From Mariprofundaceae bacterium (lineage in GTDB: Bacteria > Pseudomonadota > Zetaproteobacteria > Mariprofundales > Mariprofundaceae), in contig WFOK01000013.1 in the NCBI GenBank assembly GCA_015488115.1, positions 1 through 64,000 on the forward strand: a stretch of 64,000 nt of DNA, given 5' to 3'. This document shows positions 26,895 through 36,423 of the stretch, piece by piece. Within the stretch, counting starts at the first letter, position 1. Each line of letters begins with the position of its first letter. The position numbers and the translations under genes were made by a program. The notes beneath the pieces are model-generated. The model had not been told where the DNA came from and did no database searches. It saw nothing but the letters and a program-made list of their open reading frames with translations.

Positions 26895-27752
26895 ATGCTG
26901 TTGATCAGCGGCCTGTCAGGCGCGGGAAAGAGCACGGTGCTGCATGCACTGGAGGACCAGGGTGTATTCTGCACAGACAATCTTCCGCTGGAACTCTTTC
27001 ATGACTGGGCCATGCACATGCGGCGGCGCGACATGCCTGCGGCATTGTGCATCGACGCCCGCAGCTTCCGGGATCCGGGAGACTTTGCAAGGGCTTATCG
27101 CTCGATCCTCAATTCCGGCGATGAATGGTTTTTGCTCTTCGTGGAGGCCAGCACCGAGGCACTGCAACGGCGATATTCGGCCGTGAAACGTCGCCACCCG
27201 TTCGCCCGTGATCGATCCTTGCTGGAGTCGATCACCATGGAAAGGGAGGCGATGGCCCCCATCCGGGACATGGCGGATTTGGTGCTGGACAGTTCAAACC
27301 TTACACCCTACGAGCTTGCCGCCCGCGTCGAGAACTTCTGGGAAATCAAGAAAACAAGCTGCCGATCCATCTATGTGACCGTAACCTCATTCAGTTACCG
27401 CCATGGCATTCCCGCAGAAGCGGATATGGTCGTTGATGTGCGCTTCTTGCCCAACCCTCACTATGACCCGGACCTGGCGCCGCTGACTGGAAGGGACGAA
27501 CCCGTCATCCGGTTCTTTCGCGGCCAACGCGACATGCTCAGGGCAGAGGCCCTGCTCGCCGAGTGGCTGGCCTTTGCATGGCCCCGCATGGAAAGGGAGC
27601 GCAAGCGATACTTCACGCTGGCCTTCGGATGCACGGGCGGCCGTCACCGATCCGTTTACATGGCCGAGCGAGCGGCGGCCTGGCTTCGCCGTCGGGGCGT
27701 GGAACCGCTCGTGCTGCATCGCGAACTGGAGCGGCAGGAGCATCATCCGTGA
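26895..27752 (+). CDS. rapZ: RNase adapter/nucleotide-binding protein RapZ
   Basis: A 285-residue RapZ (YvcJ family), matching the usual length. The P-loop is GLSGAGKST (residues 6-14). The C-terminal domain has CTGGRHRSVYMAE and LRRRGVEPLVLHREL, the RNA- and metabolite-binding part that in E. coli steers GlmZ decay and senses glucosamine-6-phosphate. No glmS is in the window. The ATG at 26895 follows an AAGGCG site; the stop overlaps the EIIA start (GTGA). Confidence 0.94.
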   Translation: MLLISGLSGAGKSTVLHALEDQGVFCTDNLPLELFHDWAMHMRRRDMPAALCIDARSFRDPGDFARAYRSILNSGDEWFLLFVEASTEALQRRYSAVKRRHPFARDRSLLESITMEREAMAPIRDMADLVLDSSNLTPYELAARVENFWEIKKTSCRSIYVTVTSFSYRHGIPAEADMVVDVRFLPNPHYDPDLAPLTGRDEPVIRFFRGQRDMLRAEALLAEWLAFAWPRMERERKRYFTLAFGCTGGRHRSVYMAERAAAWLRRRGVEPLVLHRELERQEHHP

Positions 27753-28174
27753 TTGGCATCGTGCTTGTCGGTCATGCCCACATTGGACGCGAAATGGTGC
27801 GCGCCGTCGAGCATGTGCTCGGACCCCAGCACCAACTGGCCTCCGTTGATGCGGGGCCCGAACAGGATCTGCGGGCCATGCGCAAGGCCATGGACCAGGC
27901 CATCCGGCTTGTCGACACGGGAGACGGGGTGCTCATCCTGGCCGACATGTTCGGCGGAACGCCATGCAATCTTGCTCTTGAGACAAGGTCCGGGCGCGGT
28001 GATATCGAGATCGTTTCGGGCTACAACCTTCCCCTGCTGATCAAGGCCCTGAGCTTGCGAGAGCATGAAAGGGCTTTGGGCACACTGGCCCGAAAGGCCA
28101 TTGCCTCTGGCCGACAGTACATGGACAAGGCCCGTGCTTGCCATGGCGCTGAAGGACAGGATGCCGATGCCTGA
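27749..28174 (+). CDS. PTS EIIA component, mannose family
   Basis: A 141-residue EIIA of the mannose (ManX-N) type. It starts at GTG 27749, overlapping the rapZ stop. The probable phosphorylation site is His9 in IVLVGHAHIG, and GVLILADMFGGTPCNLAL matches the family's LxDLFGGSPxN motif. No EIIB, EIIC or EIID gene is present, so this is probably a regulatory phosphate acceptor in an incomplete PTS rather than part of a sugar permease. Confidence 0.9.
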   Translation: MIGIVLVGHAHIGREMVRAVEHVLGPQHQLASVDAGPEQDLRAMRKAMDQAIRLVDTGDGVLILADMFGGTPCNLALETRSGRGDIEIVSGYNLPLLIKALSLREHERALGTLARKAIASGRQYMDKARACHGAEGQDADA

Positions 28175-28436
28175 ACAGACCGTGGTGATCCGGAACAGAC
28201 TCGGTCTGCATGCCAGGGCCTCGGCAAAACTGGCCAGCACGGCAAACCGATTTGATGCCGAGGTCGAACTGGTCCGGGATGACGTCAGCATCAATGCAAA
28301 AAGCATCATGGGCATCATGATGCTCGCGGCAGCCAAGGGCACGGTGCTGACCGTTCGCACGAAGGGAGAGGAGGCCAAGGAGGCGCTGGCAGCCGTCGTC
28401 GCCTTGATCGAAGACGGCTTTGGAGAGGCGGAATGA
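28167..28436 (+). CDS. ptsH: Phosphocarrier protein HPr
   Basis: An 89-residue HPr. The EI-dependent phosphorylation site is His in NRLGLHARASAK, and the HprK-dependent serine is in NAKSIMGIMML, so both control inputs are present. ATG 28167 overlaps the EIIA stop region and has AGGACAGG upstream; ATG 28161 would add two residues. It overlaps ptsI by four bases. Confidence 0.94.
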   Translation: MPEQTVVIRNRLGLHARASAKLASTANRFDAEVELVRDDVSINAKSIMGIMMLAAAKGTVLTVRTKGEEAKEALAAVVALIEDGFGEAE

Positions 28437-30133
28437 ATCGCCACAAGGAGACAACACACCAGGCCACGGCCAAGAGCATCGGCATTGTCATCGGCCGAGT
28501 GCAGAAACTGACTCACGGCCGTCCGCCCATCCCCGAACGGCACATCCCCGCCGATCAACTCTCACGGGAACTGGAGCGATTCCGAAAGGCCGTGGAAGAG
28601 ACGCGCAATGAACTCGATCGTGAGTGCGAACAGCTGGAACGACTGGGCATTCATGATCCCGTGCTGATTCTCGAAGTTCACCGGATGCTGCTGATCGACC
28701 CCGAATTGAATGAAAAGACGGCCGAGATGATCAAGCGCGAGGGCATCAATGCCGAGTGGGCCCTGCGCCGGCGCATGGATGAAATCCAGGCCGTCTTTGC
28801 TTCCATCGAGGACCCCTATCTCCGCGAGCGTAGCGAAGACATCGAACAGGTGGGCTCGCGCATCATGCAGCATCTTCAGGGTCGTCAGTCCGTGCCCGAG
28901 TTGCCGCCGAGCCGTGAACCAACGATTCTCGTGTCCGACGACTTCAGCCCCGTGGATGTCGTTTCCCTGTGGCGGTATGGAGCCGCCGGCCTGATAGCCG
29001 AACAGGGAGGAGCCAACGCTCACAGCATCATTGTCGCAAGAGGCATCGGTCTGCCGATGCTCGTCGGCGCCCACGGTCTCATGGATGAGGTCCAGGATGG
29101 CGATGTCATCATCCTCGATGCCGAACTTGGCCGATGGATCTGCCGTCCCTCGGAAGAGCTACTGGACCAGTATGCCGTGTTCAGGCATGCCCTTGATGTC
29201 GTGCACGAGGATCTCCTGGCCTACGCGAGGATGCCTTCCCGCAGCGCGGACGGACACGCCATGGCGCTCATGGCCAACATCGAATTCGTCGAGGAAGCGG
29301 CCATGGCGCAGAAAGTCGGTGCCGAGGGCATCGGTCTGTTCCGCAGCGAGTTCATGTTTGTCAACGCCCGGCGCCTGCCCGATACCCCGACCCAAGCGCG
29401 TTGCTATCGTCGCCTTGTGCAGGCCTTCGATGGCAAGCCAGTGACAATAAGACTACTGGATATCGGAGGCGACAAGCCCCTGCTTTTTCGGACCATTGCT
29501 GGACACGAATATGCTGGCGCAAACCCAGCCCTGGGACTGAGAGGTATCCGTCTGCTCAGACAGTGGCCGGAGATCCTCGATGCGCAGTTGGCCGGCATCC
29601 TGATGGCTGCGCAGGAAGGGTCCGTCATGGTACTGGTGCCCATGGTCGCATCGGTCGAGGAAATCGAGATGGTGCGCAAGCGGATGGAACGCATTTGCCG
29701 CCGCCATGGATGGCCGGTCGATGTGCCGGTCGGCGCCATGATCGAAGTGCCCGCAGCCGTCATGATCGCCGATGAACTGGCGAGCGCATGCGACTTTTTC
29801 TCGATCGGCACCAATGATCTCATGCAGTATGCCCTGGCAGCAGACAGGAACGATGAAGAGGCAGCCGCCCTTTATCCCGCGAAGCACCCGGCCATCATCA
29901 AGATGATCGCGCACACGGCCCAAGCCGGACGCCGGCACGGTATTCCCGTGACCGTTTGCGGCGAACTGGCGGCGGACGATGAATGGACGGAGACGTTCCT
30001 GAACCTTGGCATCAATGCGCTTTCCATGAGCGCTCATCACATCCTTGGCATCCGCAAGCGCCTGTCCAGGTTGAACTATCGACCTGAGCTGGCTTGCGGA
30101 CCGGAACCGTCGTTGCCACCCGGAAGACATTGA
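28433..30133 (+). CDS. ptsI: PTS enzyme I (phosphoenolpyruvate-protein phosphotransferase)
   Basis: A 566-residue enzyme I that takes phosphate from phosphoenolpyruvate and passes it to HPr. The active-site His is in GGANAHSIIVARG (canonical GGRTSHTAIxAR), the PEP-binding domain has GIGLFRSEFMF, RLLDIGGDKPL and FFSIGTNDLMQY, and the catalytic Cys is in VCGELAAD. An N-terminal HPr-binding helical domain is present. It ends the rpoN-PTS run; its 20-residue basic tail is unremarkable. Confidence 0.94.
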   Translation: MNRHKETTHQATAKSIGIVIGRVQKLTHGRPPIPERHIPADQLSRELERFRKAVEETRNELDRECEQLERLGIHDPVLILEVHRMLLIDPELNEKTAEMIKREGINAEWALRRRMDEIQAVFASIEDPYLRERSEDIEQVGSRIMQHLQGRQSVPELPPSREPTILVSDDFSPVDVVSLWRYGAAGLIAEQGGANAHSIIVARGIGLPMLVGAHGLMDEVQDGDVIILDAELGRWICRPSEELLDQYAVFRHALDVVHEDLLAYARMPSRSADGHAMALMANIEFVEEAAMAQKVGAEGIGLFRSEFMFVNARRLPDTPTQARCYRRLVQAFDGKPVTIRLLDIGGDKPLLFRTIAGHEYAGANPALGLRGIRLLRQWPEILDAQLAGILMAAQEGSVMVLVPMVASVEEIEMVRKRMERICRRHGWPVDVPVGAMIEVPAAVMIADELASACDFFSIGTNDLMQYALAADRNDEEAAALYPAKHPAIIKMIAHTAQAGRRHGIPVTVCGELAADDEWTETFLNLGINALSMSAHHILGIRKRLSRLNYRPELACGPEPSLPPGRH

Positions 30134-30194
30134 ACAGGTGTTGAATCCCGTCGCACGCCTTGAGGGATGCCCGGACTGACATCACAATGTCCTG

Positions 30195-32210
30195 ATGTAT
30201 GCTTTCTTGCAACGTCCGCTAACCGAGCTTGATGGCATCGGATCAAAGCTCGCCTCGGCATTGGCTTCACAAGCCTGCCATTGCTGGGGCGATCTGCTGT
30301 TGCACGTTCCCAAGCGCTATCAGGACGATCGCACGGTTGAAACCATCGACAACCTGATCGAGTCGCAGGAAGTCCGCCTGGCAGGCCGCATCATTGACAG
30401 GCGCACTCACGGCGTTGGTCGAAAGCGGCAGGTGATCATTCGCATGACCGATGCTCATGGCGAGATCTCCCTACTGTTCTTTCATTCGGGCTTCATGATG
30501 CACGATGCACGCCTTGCGCCAGGAGGCCAGATCACGGTCCGCGGCGTGCCTAGGCGCTGGAAAGGCCGTTGGCAGATGGCCCATCCCGAATGGCAGCCGC
30601 TGGATACATTCCAACCATCCATCAGGCCCGTGTATGCCGCGCTGGCCGGCCTGAGCGGCAAGCGTATTCAGCGATTCATCGGCCGCATTCTGGCTTGCAT
30701 GCCCGCAGGACTGACATCACCGCTGGATGCGCTGGTCCGGCCCTGGAGCCCGCTCACCCTCGAAGCGGCTTTGCGAGGCATTCATCTTCCGTCGGAAAAG
30801 ACCGACCCCGAGGCCTGCTTGTTGCGACTGAAATTGGAAGAACTGTTGGTTTATCTGGCCCTGATGCGTGAAAAACGACGTGAAGCCGGCAGACGGGCCA
30901 CGCCAATGCTGCGCGCTGAGGCATCCCGCTGTCTCCAGTCGCGTCTTCCCTATCCACTGACAGACGCCCAAAAGCAGGCATGGGATGCCATTCTGCACGA
31001 TCTCGCCTCGGGTCGACGCATGCACCGACTCGTGCAGGGGGATGTCGGCGCGGGTAAGACATGGGTGGCCGCACTGGCCATGGCACATGCCCAGGACAAC
31101 GGCTGGCAAAGCGCCCTGCTTGCTCCGACGGAGGTGCTGGCCAGACAACATGCGGAAACGCTTGCCTCGCTGCTGGAGGGTCTTGGCGAGGTTGCCCTGC
31201 TGACCGGCGGCATGCCGGCCGGGATAAGACGGAAGTTACTGCACGGGTTGTCTGACGGCAGCATTCCCTTTGTCGTCGGAACCCATGCCCTGCTGGTCGA
31301 AGACGTTCGCTTCGCCCGCTTGGGTTTGGCCATCGTGGATGAACAGCATCGATTCGGCGTGCGCCAGCGTTGGGCCTTGGCCGATCGGAAGGGGCCGAAA
31401 GAGGAGGGCTCGGCCGTCCATCTTCTGAGCATGACAGCCACGCCCATTCCGAGGTCGCTGGCGCTCGCCCTGTATGGCGACATGGATCTGACCCTGATGC
31501 GCGGCATGCCACCAGGCCGCAAGCCTGTGGACACGCGGTTGCTACCCATGGACAAGATCCCCGCCCTGATGGACGGCATGGGACGCTTGCTGACACAGGG
31601 CGGCAGAATCTATTGGATCGTCCCCAGGGTGGATGAGCAGGAGGATGGGCGTTCGGTCGCACAGCGCGCCGACATGCTGCGACAGCGCTTCCCTGATGCC
31701 GGCGTGTTGGGACTGCATGGACGCATGCAAGCCGACGAAAAACGACGGGCGCTTCAGGCCTTCGCCGAGGGATCCTGCCGGATTCTGGTATCAACCACCG
31801 TCGTTGAGGTCGGCGTAAACGTTCCCGAGGCGCGCCTGATCATCATCGAGCAGGCCGAGCGCTACGGACTCGCCCAACTGCATCAGCTCAGGGGTCGGGT
31901 GGGACGCTCGAATGAGCAGGGATATTGCATCCTGATCCCCAGTGAGGATGTCGGTCAGGCTGGACTGGCCCGATTGCGCACCATGACACATTGCCATGAC
32001 GGACTGGAGCTTGCCGAGGCGGACCTGGAGATGCGCGGCGCCGGCGATGCCCTGGGCCTGCGGCAAAGCGGCAGCGTTGGCTTTCGTCTTGTGGATCTGG
32101 CGGAGGACCATGCGCTGATCCGCTCATGCCATGAAGCGCTCCCTGCATTCGTGCCCGAGGATGACATGGTCCGCTTCTGGAGGCCCGTCGAGGCCTTGAG
32201 CGTCGATTAG
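30195..32210 (+). CDS. recG: ATP-dependent DNA helicase RecG
   Basis: A 671-residue RecG, slightly shorter than the usual 690, that remodels stalled forks and Holliday junctions. An N-terminal wedge/OB domain (about 50-150) precedes the helicase core: Walker A GDVGAGKT, DEQH (DEQHRFGVRQR), SMTATPIPR, and motif V/VI TTVVEVGVNVPEA and QLRGRVGRS. It stands 61 bases after ptsI on the same strand. Confidence 0.94.
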   Translation: MYAFLQRPLTELDGIGSKLASALASQACHCWGDLLLHVPKRYQDDRTVETIDNLIESQEVRLAGRIIDRRTHGVGRKRQVIIRMTDAHGEISLLFFHSGFMMHDARLAPGGQITVRGVPRRWKGRWQMAHPEWQPLDTFQPSIRPVYAALAGLSGKRIQRFIGRILACMPAGLTSPLDALVRPWSPLTLEAALRGIHLPSEKTDPEACLLRLKLEELLVYLALMREKRREAGRRATPMLRAEASRCLQSRLPYPLTDAQKQAWDAILHDLASGRRMHRLVQGDVGAGKTWVAALAMAHAQDNGWQSALLAPTEVLARQHAETLASLLEGLGEVALLTGGMPAGIRRKLLHGLSDGSIPFVVGTHALLVEDVRFARLGLAIVDEQHRFGVRQRWALADRKGPKEEGSAVHLLSMTATPIPRSLALALYGDMDLTLMRGMPPGRKPVDTRLLPMDKIPALMDGMGRLLTQGGRIYWIVPRVDEQEDGRSVAQRADMLRQRFPDAGVLGLHGRMQADEKRRALQAFAEGSCRILVSTTVVEVGVNVPEARLIIIEQAERYGLAQLHQLRGRVGRSNEQGYCILIPSEDVGQAGLARLRTMTHCHDGLELAEADLEMRGAGDALGLRQSGSVGFRLVDLAEDHALIRSCHEALPAFVPEDDMVRFWRPVEALSVD

Positions 32211-32273
32211 CTTTGCGCCGGAAGCCCAGTCCGTCTACCCTTGCGACCTGAAAGGTGAACGGAGGAAGCCCCT

Positions 32274-33254
32274 ATGCGTCATGACTGGACCGTGGACGAG
32301 ATCGAGAAGCTGTTTGAACTGCCGTTCAACGACCTGCTGTTCAAGGCGCAGCAGTGTCACCGCGCACATTTCGATGCCAATACCGTCCAGTTGTCCACAT
32401 TGCTGTCAATCAAGACCGGCGGCTGCCCGGAGGATTGCAAATACTGCCCGCAATCGGTTCATCATGGAACCGGCCTGGAGCGCGAATTGCTGATGAAAAA
32501 GGAGGAGGTGGTTGCCGCAGCCCGCCGTGCCCGGGAGAAGGGTGCCACCCGTTTCTGCATCGGGGCTGCATGGAGGGAGCCCAAGGGACGGGCCTTCGAG
32601 CTTGTGCTGGACATGGTGCGTGAAATCAAGGCCATGGGGCTTGAGGTTTGCGCCACGCTGGGCATGCTGGATGCTGATCAGGCGCAGCGACTGAAAGAGG
32701 CCGGCCTGGATTATTACAATCACAACCTGGACACCGATCCCGAGTTCTACGGTGAAATCATCACCACCCGCACTTACGAGGATCGCCTGAACACGCTGCG
32801 TCACGTTCGCGACGCTGGCATGAGCATCTGTTGCGGGGGCATTGTCGGCATGGGCGAAAGCCGGAGACATCGCGCGGGTCTGATCGCGCAACTGGCTCGC
32901 ATGCAGCCGCATCCCGAGTCGGTCCCGATCAATATGCTGGTCAAGGTTCCAGGAACGCCGTTGGCCGCGGCGGATGAGCTGGATGCATTCGAATTCGTGC
33001 GCACGATCGCCGTGGCTCGAATCACGATGCCTGCCTCGTGGGTCCGCCTGTCGGCCGGCCGTGAGCAGATGAGCGAGGAGCTACAGGCGCTATGCTTTCT
33101 TGCCGGAGCCAATTCGATTTTCTACGGCGAAAAGCTGCTGACGACGGGCAATCCGGAAGCGGATCGCGACAGACGGCTGTTTGAAAGACTTGGACTCCAG
33201 CCTTACCGCGAGCCAACCCCCTCATCCCGCCGTATGGTCAATGCCGTGGATTGA
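32274..33254 (+). CDS. bioB: Biotin synthase
   Basis: A 326-residue radical-SAM enzyme inserting sulfur into dethiobiotin. The SAM-cluster motif is CPEDCKYC (CxxxCxxC) in [15 protein letters not shown], followed by NLDTDPEFY and [11 protein letters not shown]. The [2Fe-2S] cluster region RLSAGREQM is also visible. Other bio genes are not adjacent. Its 3' end overlaps the convergent DUF255 gene by 52 bases. Confidence 0.95.
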   Translation: MRHDWTVDEIEKLFELPFNDLLFKAQQCHRAHFDANTVQLSTLLSIKTGGCPEDCKYCPQSVHHGTGLERELLMKKEEVVAAARRAREKGATRFCIGAAWREPKGRAFELVLDMVREIKAMGLEVCATLGMLDADQAQRLKEAGLDYYNHNLDTDPEFYGEIITTRTYEDRLNTLRHVRDAGMSICCGGIVGMGESRRHRAGLIAQLARMQPHPESVPINMLVKVPGTPLAAADELDAFEFVRTIAVARITMPASWVRLSAGREQMSEELQALCFLAGANSIFYGEKLLTTGNPEADRDRRLFERLGLQPYREPTPSSRRMVNAVD

Positions 33255-35323
33255 GCGATCAATCGTTCCAGCTCCGCTGGATCAGTCGTGGGCGCATGGC
33301 ACCGGAAATGGTCGCAAACGTAGGCTGTTGCCTTATGCCCAATCGGCTCATGTTGCCGGATGGACGGAATGCATTGCCTCGTTGCCGCATCCGCTCGCAG
33401 GATGGTAAGATTCGGAAGAAACGCGCCATCGATGATCCGGCGCATGGCCTTGCCCGTTGCCGAATCATCAGGACCGGCAAGTACGATCTCCAGACTCGGT
33501 GCATGCGCCAATTCCATACCGGACAGCAAATGCAGCGCGCTCAGTGGTGCCTGTTCCAGAACGGATGCGAATCGCCTGACGATCGACATGGCCGCCCGCT
33601 CGAAATCGTCCCTGCCGAAAAGACGTCCAAGCCGCAGCAGCGATTGCATGGCAACGGCATTGCCGGAAGGCAGGGCACCATCATAGGCCTCGACAGGCCG
33701 GGCAATCAGATCGTTTCCATTTGCAAGGTAGAGACCTCCCTCCGGAGCGGCAAGCCGCTCCAGCATGACGTCAGCCAGCATACCTGCCGCCTCCAGCCAG
33801 CGTGCATCCAATGTGGCCTGATGAAGTTCGATCAGGCCCCAGACGAGAAAGGCATAATCATCCAGCGTTGCGTCGATGCCGGCCTCCCCCTGAAACCAGC
33901 GGTGCTTCAATGCGCCCGCCTGCCACAGATGCCGCATCACGAACGCGCCGGCACGCGCCGCCTGCCTGATCCATTCCCCTTGCCGGAAGGCGCGACCAGC
34001 CTTGGCCAGCGCGGCGATGGCCAAGCCGTTCCAATCGCAGAGGATCTTTTCATCACGGAATGGACGGGGCCTGCGATCCCGGGCGGAGAGAAGTCTTGTG
34101 CGTATGTCCGGCCAGTTGAGGGCAGACAGCGCTTCTCCATCAATGAGATCAAGCACGTTCCGCCCGGTTGTCCCTCCGGTTGATTCATCGGCATAGTTGC
34201 CCTGATCCCTCAGACCGAACGCGCGGATCACCGCATCAGCCTCGCGGGCCTCGAGCAGGGAACGGATTTCCGCCGTGCTCCAGACATAGTAAAGCCCTTC
34301 CTGTCCTTGCGAATCCGCATCCTCGGCCGTATAGAAGGCCCCTTCCGGAGACTGCATGCGCCCCAGAAGGTAACGCACGAGATTTTCCACCGTCTCCCTG
34401 AACGAGGCGTCTCCGCTGACAAGCCAGCCCTCGGTGTAGGCGATCAGCAGCATGGCCTGGTCATAGAGCATTTTCTCGAAATGGGGCAGGTGCCAATAAC
34501 GATCGGTTGAATACCGGTGAAACCCGCCGCCGACATGATCATGCATGCCTCCTTTCTGCATGGCTCTCAAGGTATGGGTCGCGGCCTGAATGGCCGCTTG
34601 CTTCCCAGCCAGGATGCCGTGACGGAAAAGAAACAGCAGCTGATGCGGACTGGGAAACTTGGGAGCCGTGCCAAAGCCGCCCCATTCGGCATCATAGCGC
34701 TTCATCAGGGCCCGGTATCCTGCATCAACCCCGGCCATGCCGATATCGGCCTGTTCCTGCGACCCGCTGGCCTGTTCCTGCAGGGCCCTGCCCAGGGCCG
34801 CAGCGGATCGCTCGATACGTTCGCGGTCGTCACGCCACAGTGTCGCAATGCGCCTGCTCAGGGACATCAGCCCCATGCGTCCGAAGCGGTCTTCCTTGGG
34901 AAGGTAGGTGAAGGCGTAAAAGGGCTTCTTCTCCGGCGTGAGCAGCACATGCAACGGCCAGCCTCCTCCGCCAGTCAGGGATTGCGCTGCCCTCATGTAA
35001 ATGGCATCGAGATCCGGGCGTTCTTCGCGATCCACCTTGATGCAGACAAAGGTGCGGTTCAGCTCGTCGGCTACCTCCGGATCCGAAAACGACTCCTTCT
35101 CCATGACATGGCACCAGTGGCAGGTGGAATAGCCAATGGAGACGAGCACGGGCTTGTTGAGTCTCAGGGCCTCGGCAAAAACTGCCTCGCTCCATGGCTG
35201 CCAGTTGACGGGGTTGCCTGCGTGCTGGCGAAGATACGGGCTGGAAGACCCGGCCAGACGATTCGCATCGGACAAGTGCCGGCCTGCCGTCTCCTCCATG
35301 CTCACACCGGAGCGCTCATTCAT
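33203..35323 (-). CDS. DUF255/YyaL thioredoxin-domain protein (SPATA20 family)
   Basis: A 706-residue protein of the YyaL/SPATA20 family. The N-terminal thioredoxin-like domain has the signature [15 protein letters not shown] (about 65-79), and the long C-terminal part is an alpha-barrel resembling N-acylglucosamine epimerases ([23 protein letters not shown]). Its reaction is not established. ATG 35323 overlaps the stop of the upstream oxygenase-like gene. The 3' end runs 52 bases into bioB on the other strand. Confidence 0.86.
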   Translation of the reverse strand: MNERSGVSMEETAGRHLSDANRLAGSSSPYLRQHAGNPVNWQPWSEAVFAEALRLNKPVLVSIGYSTCHWCHVMEKESFSDPEVADELNRTFVCIKVDREERPDLDAIYMRAAQSLTGGGGWPLHVLLTPEKKPFYAFTYLPKEDRFGRMGLMSLSRRIATLWRDDRERIERSAAALGRALQEQASGSQEQADIGMAGVDAGYRALMKRYDAEWGGFGTAPKFPSPHQLLFLFRHGILAGKQAAIQAATHTLRAMQKGGMHDHVGGGFHRYSTDRYWHLPHFEKMLYDQAMLLIAYTEGWLVSGDASFRETVENLVRYLLGRMQSPEGAFYTAEDADSQGQEGLYYVWSTAEIRSLLEAREADAVIRAFGLRDQGNYADESTGGTTGRNVLDLIDGEALSALNWPDIRTRLLSARDRRPRPFRDEKILCDWNGLAIAALAKAGRAFRQGEWIRQAARAGAFVMRHLWQAGALKHRWFQGEAGIDATLDDYAFLVWGLIELHQATLDARWLEAAGMLADVMLERLAAPEGGLYLANGNDLIARPVEAYDGALPSGNAVAMQSLLRLGRLFGRDDFERAAMSIVRRFASVLEQAPLSALHLLSGMELAHAPSLEIVLAGPDDSATGKAMRRIIDGAFLPNLTILRADAATRQCIPSIRQHEPIGHKATAYVCDHFRCHAPTTDPAELERLIAQSTALTIRRDEGVGSR

Positions 35324-36423
35324 GCACCGGGTGCAAGCGCAAACGAGAGCGCATGCCCCGGTTCCTCATCCAGGCAAAACACGGCATGCCAACAGCACAG
35401 ATCCGTTGTCTGCTGCGGCAGCAGCAAGACATCGCCCGGCTGAAGCATGATCCCCCAACCGTGTTCGACAAGCCAGCGCGTGAACATCGGGCTCTGGTTG
35501 AGCAACTGTTCCAGCACACCCTGATCCTCGCTCTCCAGCGCATCGACAAGGCGTTCACGGTCCCGGGCCAGATGACACAGGGCTTCCAGCTGGCCCTCAT
35601 CGAAATCGGCGTGCAGAAGCACGCGACCCTCGGCCAGAAAAGCACGGATTTCCTCAAGAAGTGCACTTCGTGGCAGGGCCAGCCAGCCGGTGCGACCATG
35701 GAGCTGGGCATAGATGACCCCGAGATGCCCCTGTTCGACATCCTGATGAAACTGGGCGCCACCATTGGGGGCATTGGAATAGATGATTCGTTCCACGAAC
35801 ATGGGCTGCAGGCCGAGCATGTCGCGCAACAGCGCATTCAGTTCCGCATCTTCGGTGACCAATGCACATTCAGGGAAAATCCGCTCCGCAAGCTCGGCGG
35901 CCAGCCGCTCCCGCAGGGGATCGTCCTCCTGAGCCTTGAACATTTCCAGGCCATAGGAGAAGCGGAAGCGAACGGATGCATCCTCCTCGTAAAAGGACAG
36001 GCGGGAGACCTTCATCCAAAGATCCTCGGCGAACAGCTCGCCGGACTTGACCGCATCAAAGGCGATCTTCTCGATTTCCTGGGGGTCATGCCCGGAATGC
36101 ACAGCCGCCAGCATCTCGAAGTCCGGCTGCAGACGCCGCTGATAACGCGGTTCATCCAGAATGTCGAGACAGCTTTCGCCTTCGCGCACACGCCTCATGA
36201 TGGCCAGTGCATCGCGAATATGGTCGGCATGATTGGCTACGCTCGGCAGAAAGAGTCCCGGCAGGTGAATGGCTCTGGCCTGATTCCAATGGTGAAGCAT
36301 GGCCCCGCGATCGGGCATGGAATCAGGGGTTCTTGCCCTGACCCATCCATGCCGGATGCCCCTCCTGCGCAGCAGGGCCGCCTCGGTTTGCTCCTCGGGA
36401 TGCTCGACCCATTGCATCAGCAT
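35320..36423 (-). CDS. Putative cupin-fold Fe(II)/2-oxoglutarate-type oxygenase
   Basis: A 367-residue protein I cannot place firmly. The segment [19 protein letters not shown] offers His226-x-Asp228, and GDVLLLP then CCWHAVF offers His346. This HxD...H spacing is that of a double-stranded beta-helix Fe(II) oxygenase, so a cupin/JmjC-like hydroxylase is a reasonable guess. The first 200 residues are helical and unassigned. It overlaps pckA upstream and the DUF255 gene downstream, so the three are probably one operon. Confidence 0.6.
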   Translation of the reverse strand: MLMQWVEHPEEQTEAALLRRRGIRHGWVRARTPDSMPDRGAMLHHWNQARAIHLPGLFLPSVANHADHIRDALAIMRRVREGESCLDILDEPRYQRRLQPDFEMLAAVHSGHDPQEIEKIAFDAVKSGELFAEDLWMKVSRLSFYEEDASVRFRFSYGLEMFKAQEDDPLRERLAAELAERIFPECALVTEDAELNALLRDMLGLQPMFVERIIYSNAPNGGAQFHQDVEQGHLGVIYAQLHGRTGWLALPRSALLEEIRAFLAEGRVLLHADFDEGQLEALCHLARDRERLVDALESEDQGVLEQLLNQSPMFTRWLVEHGWGIMLQPGDVLLLPQQTTDLCCWHAVFCLDEEPGHALSFALAPGA

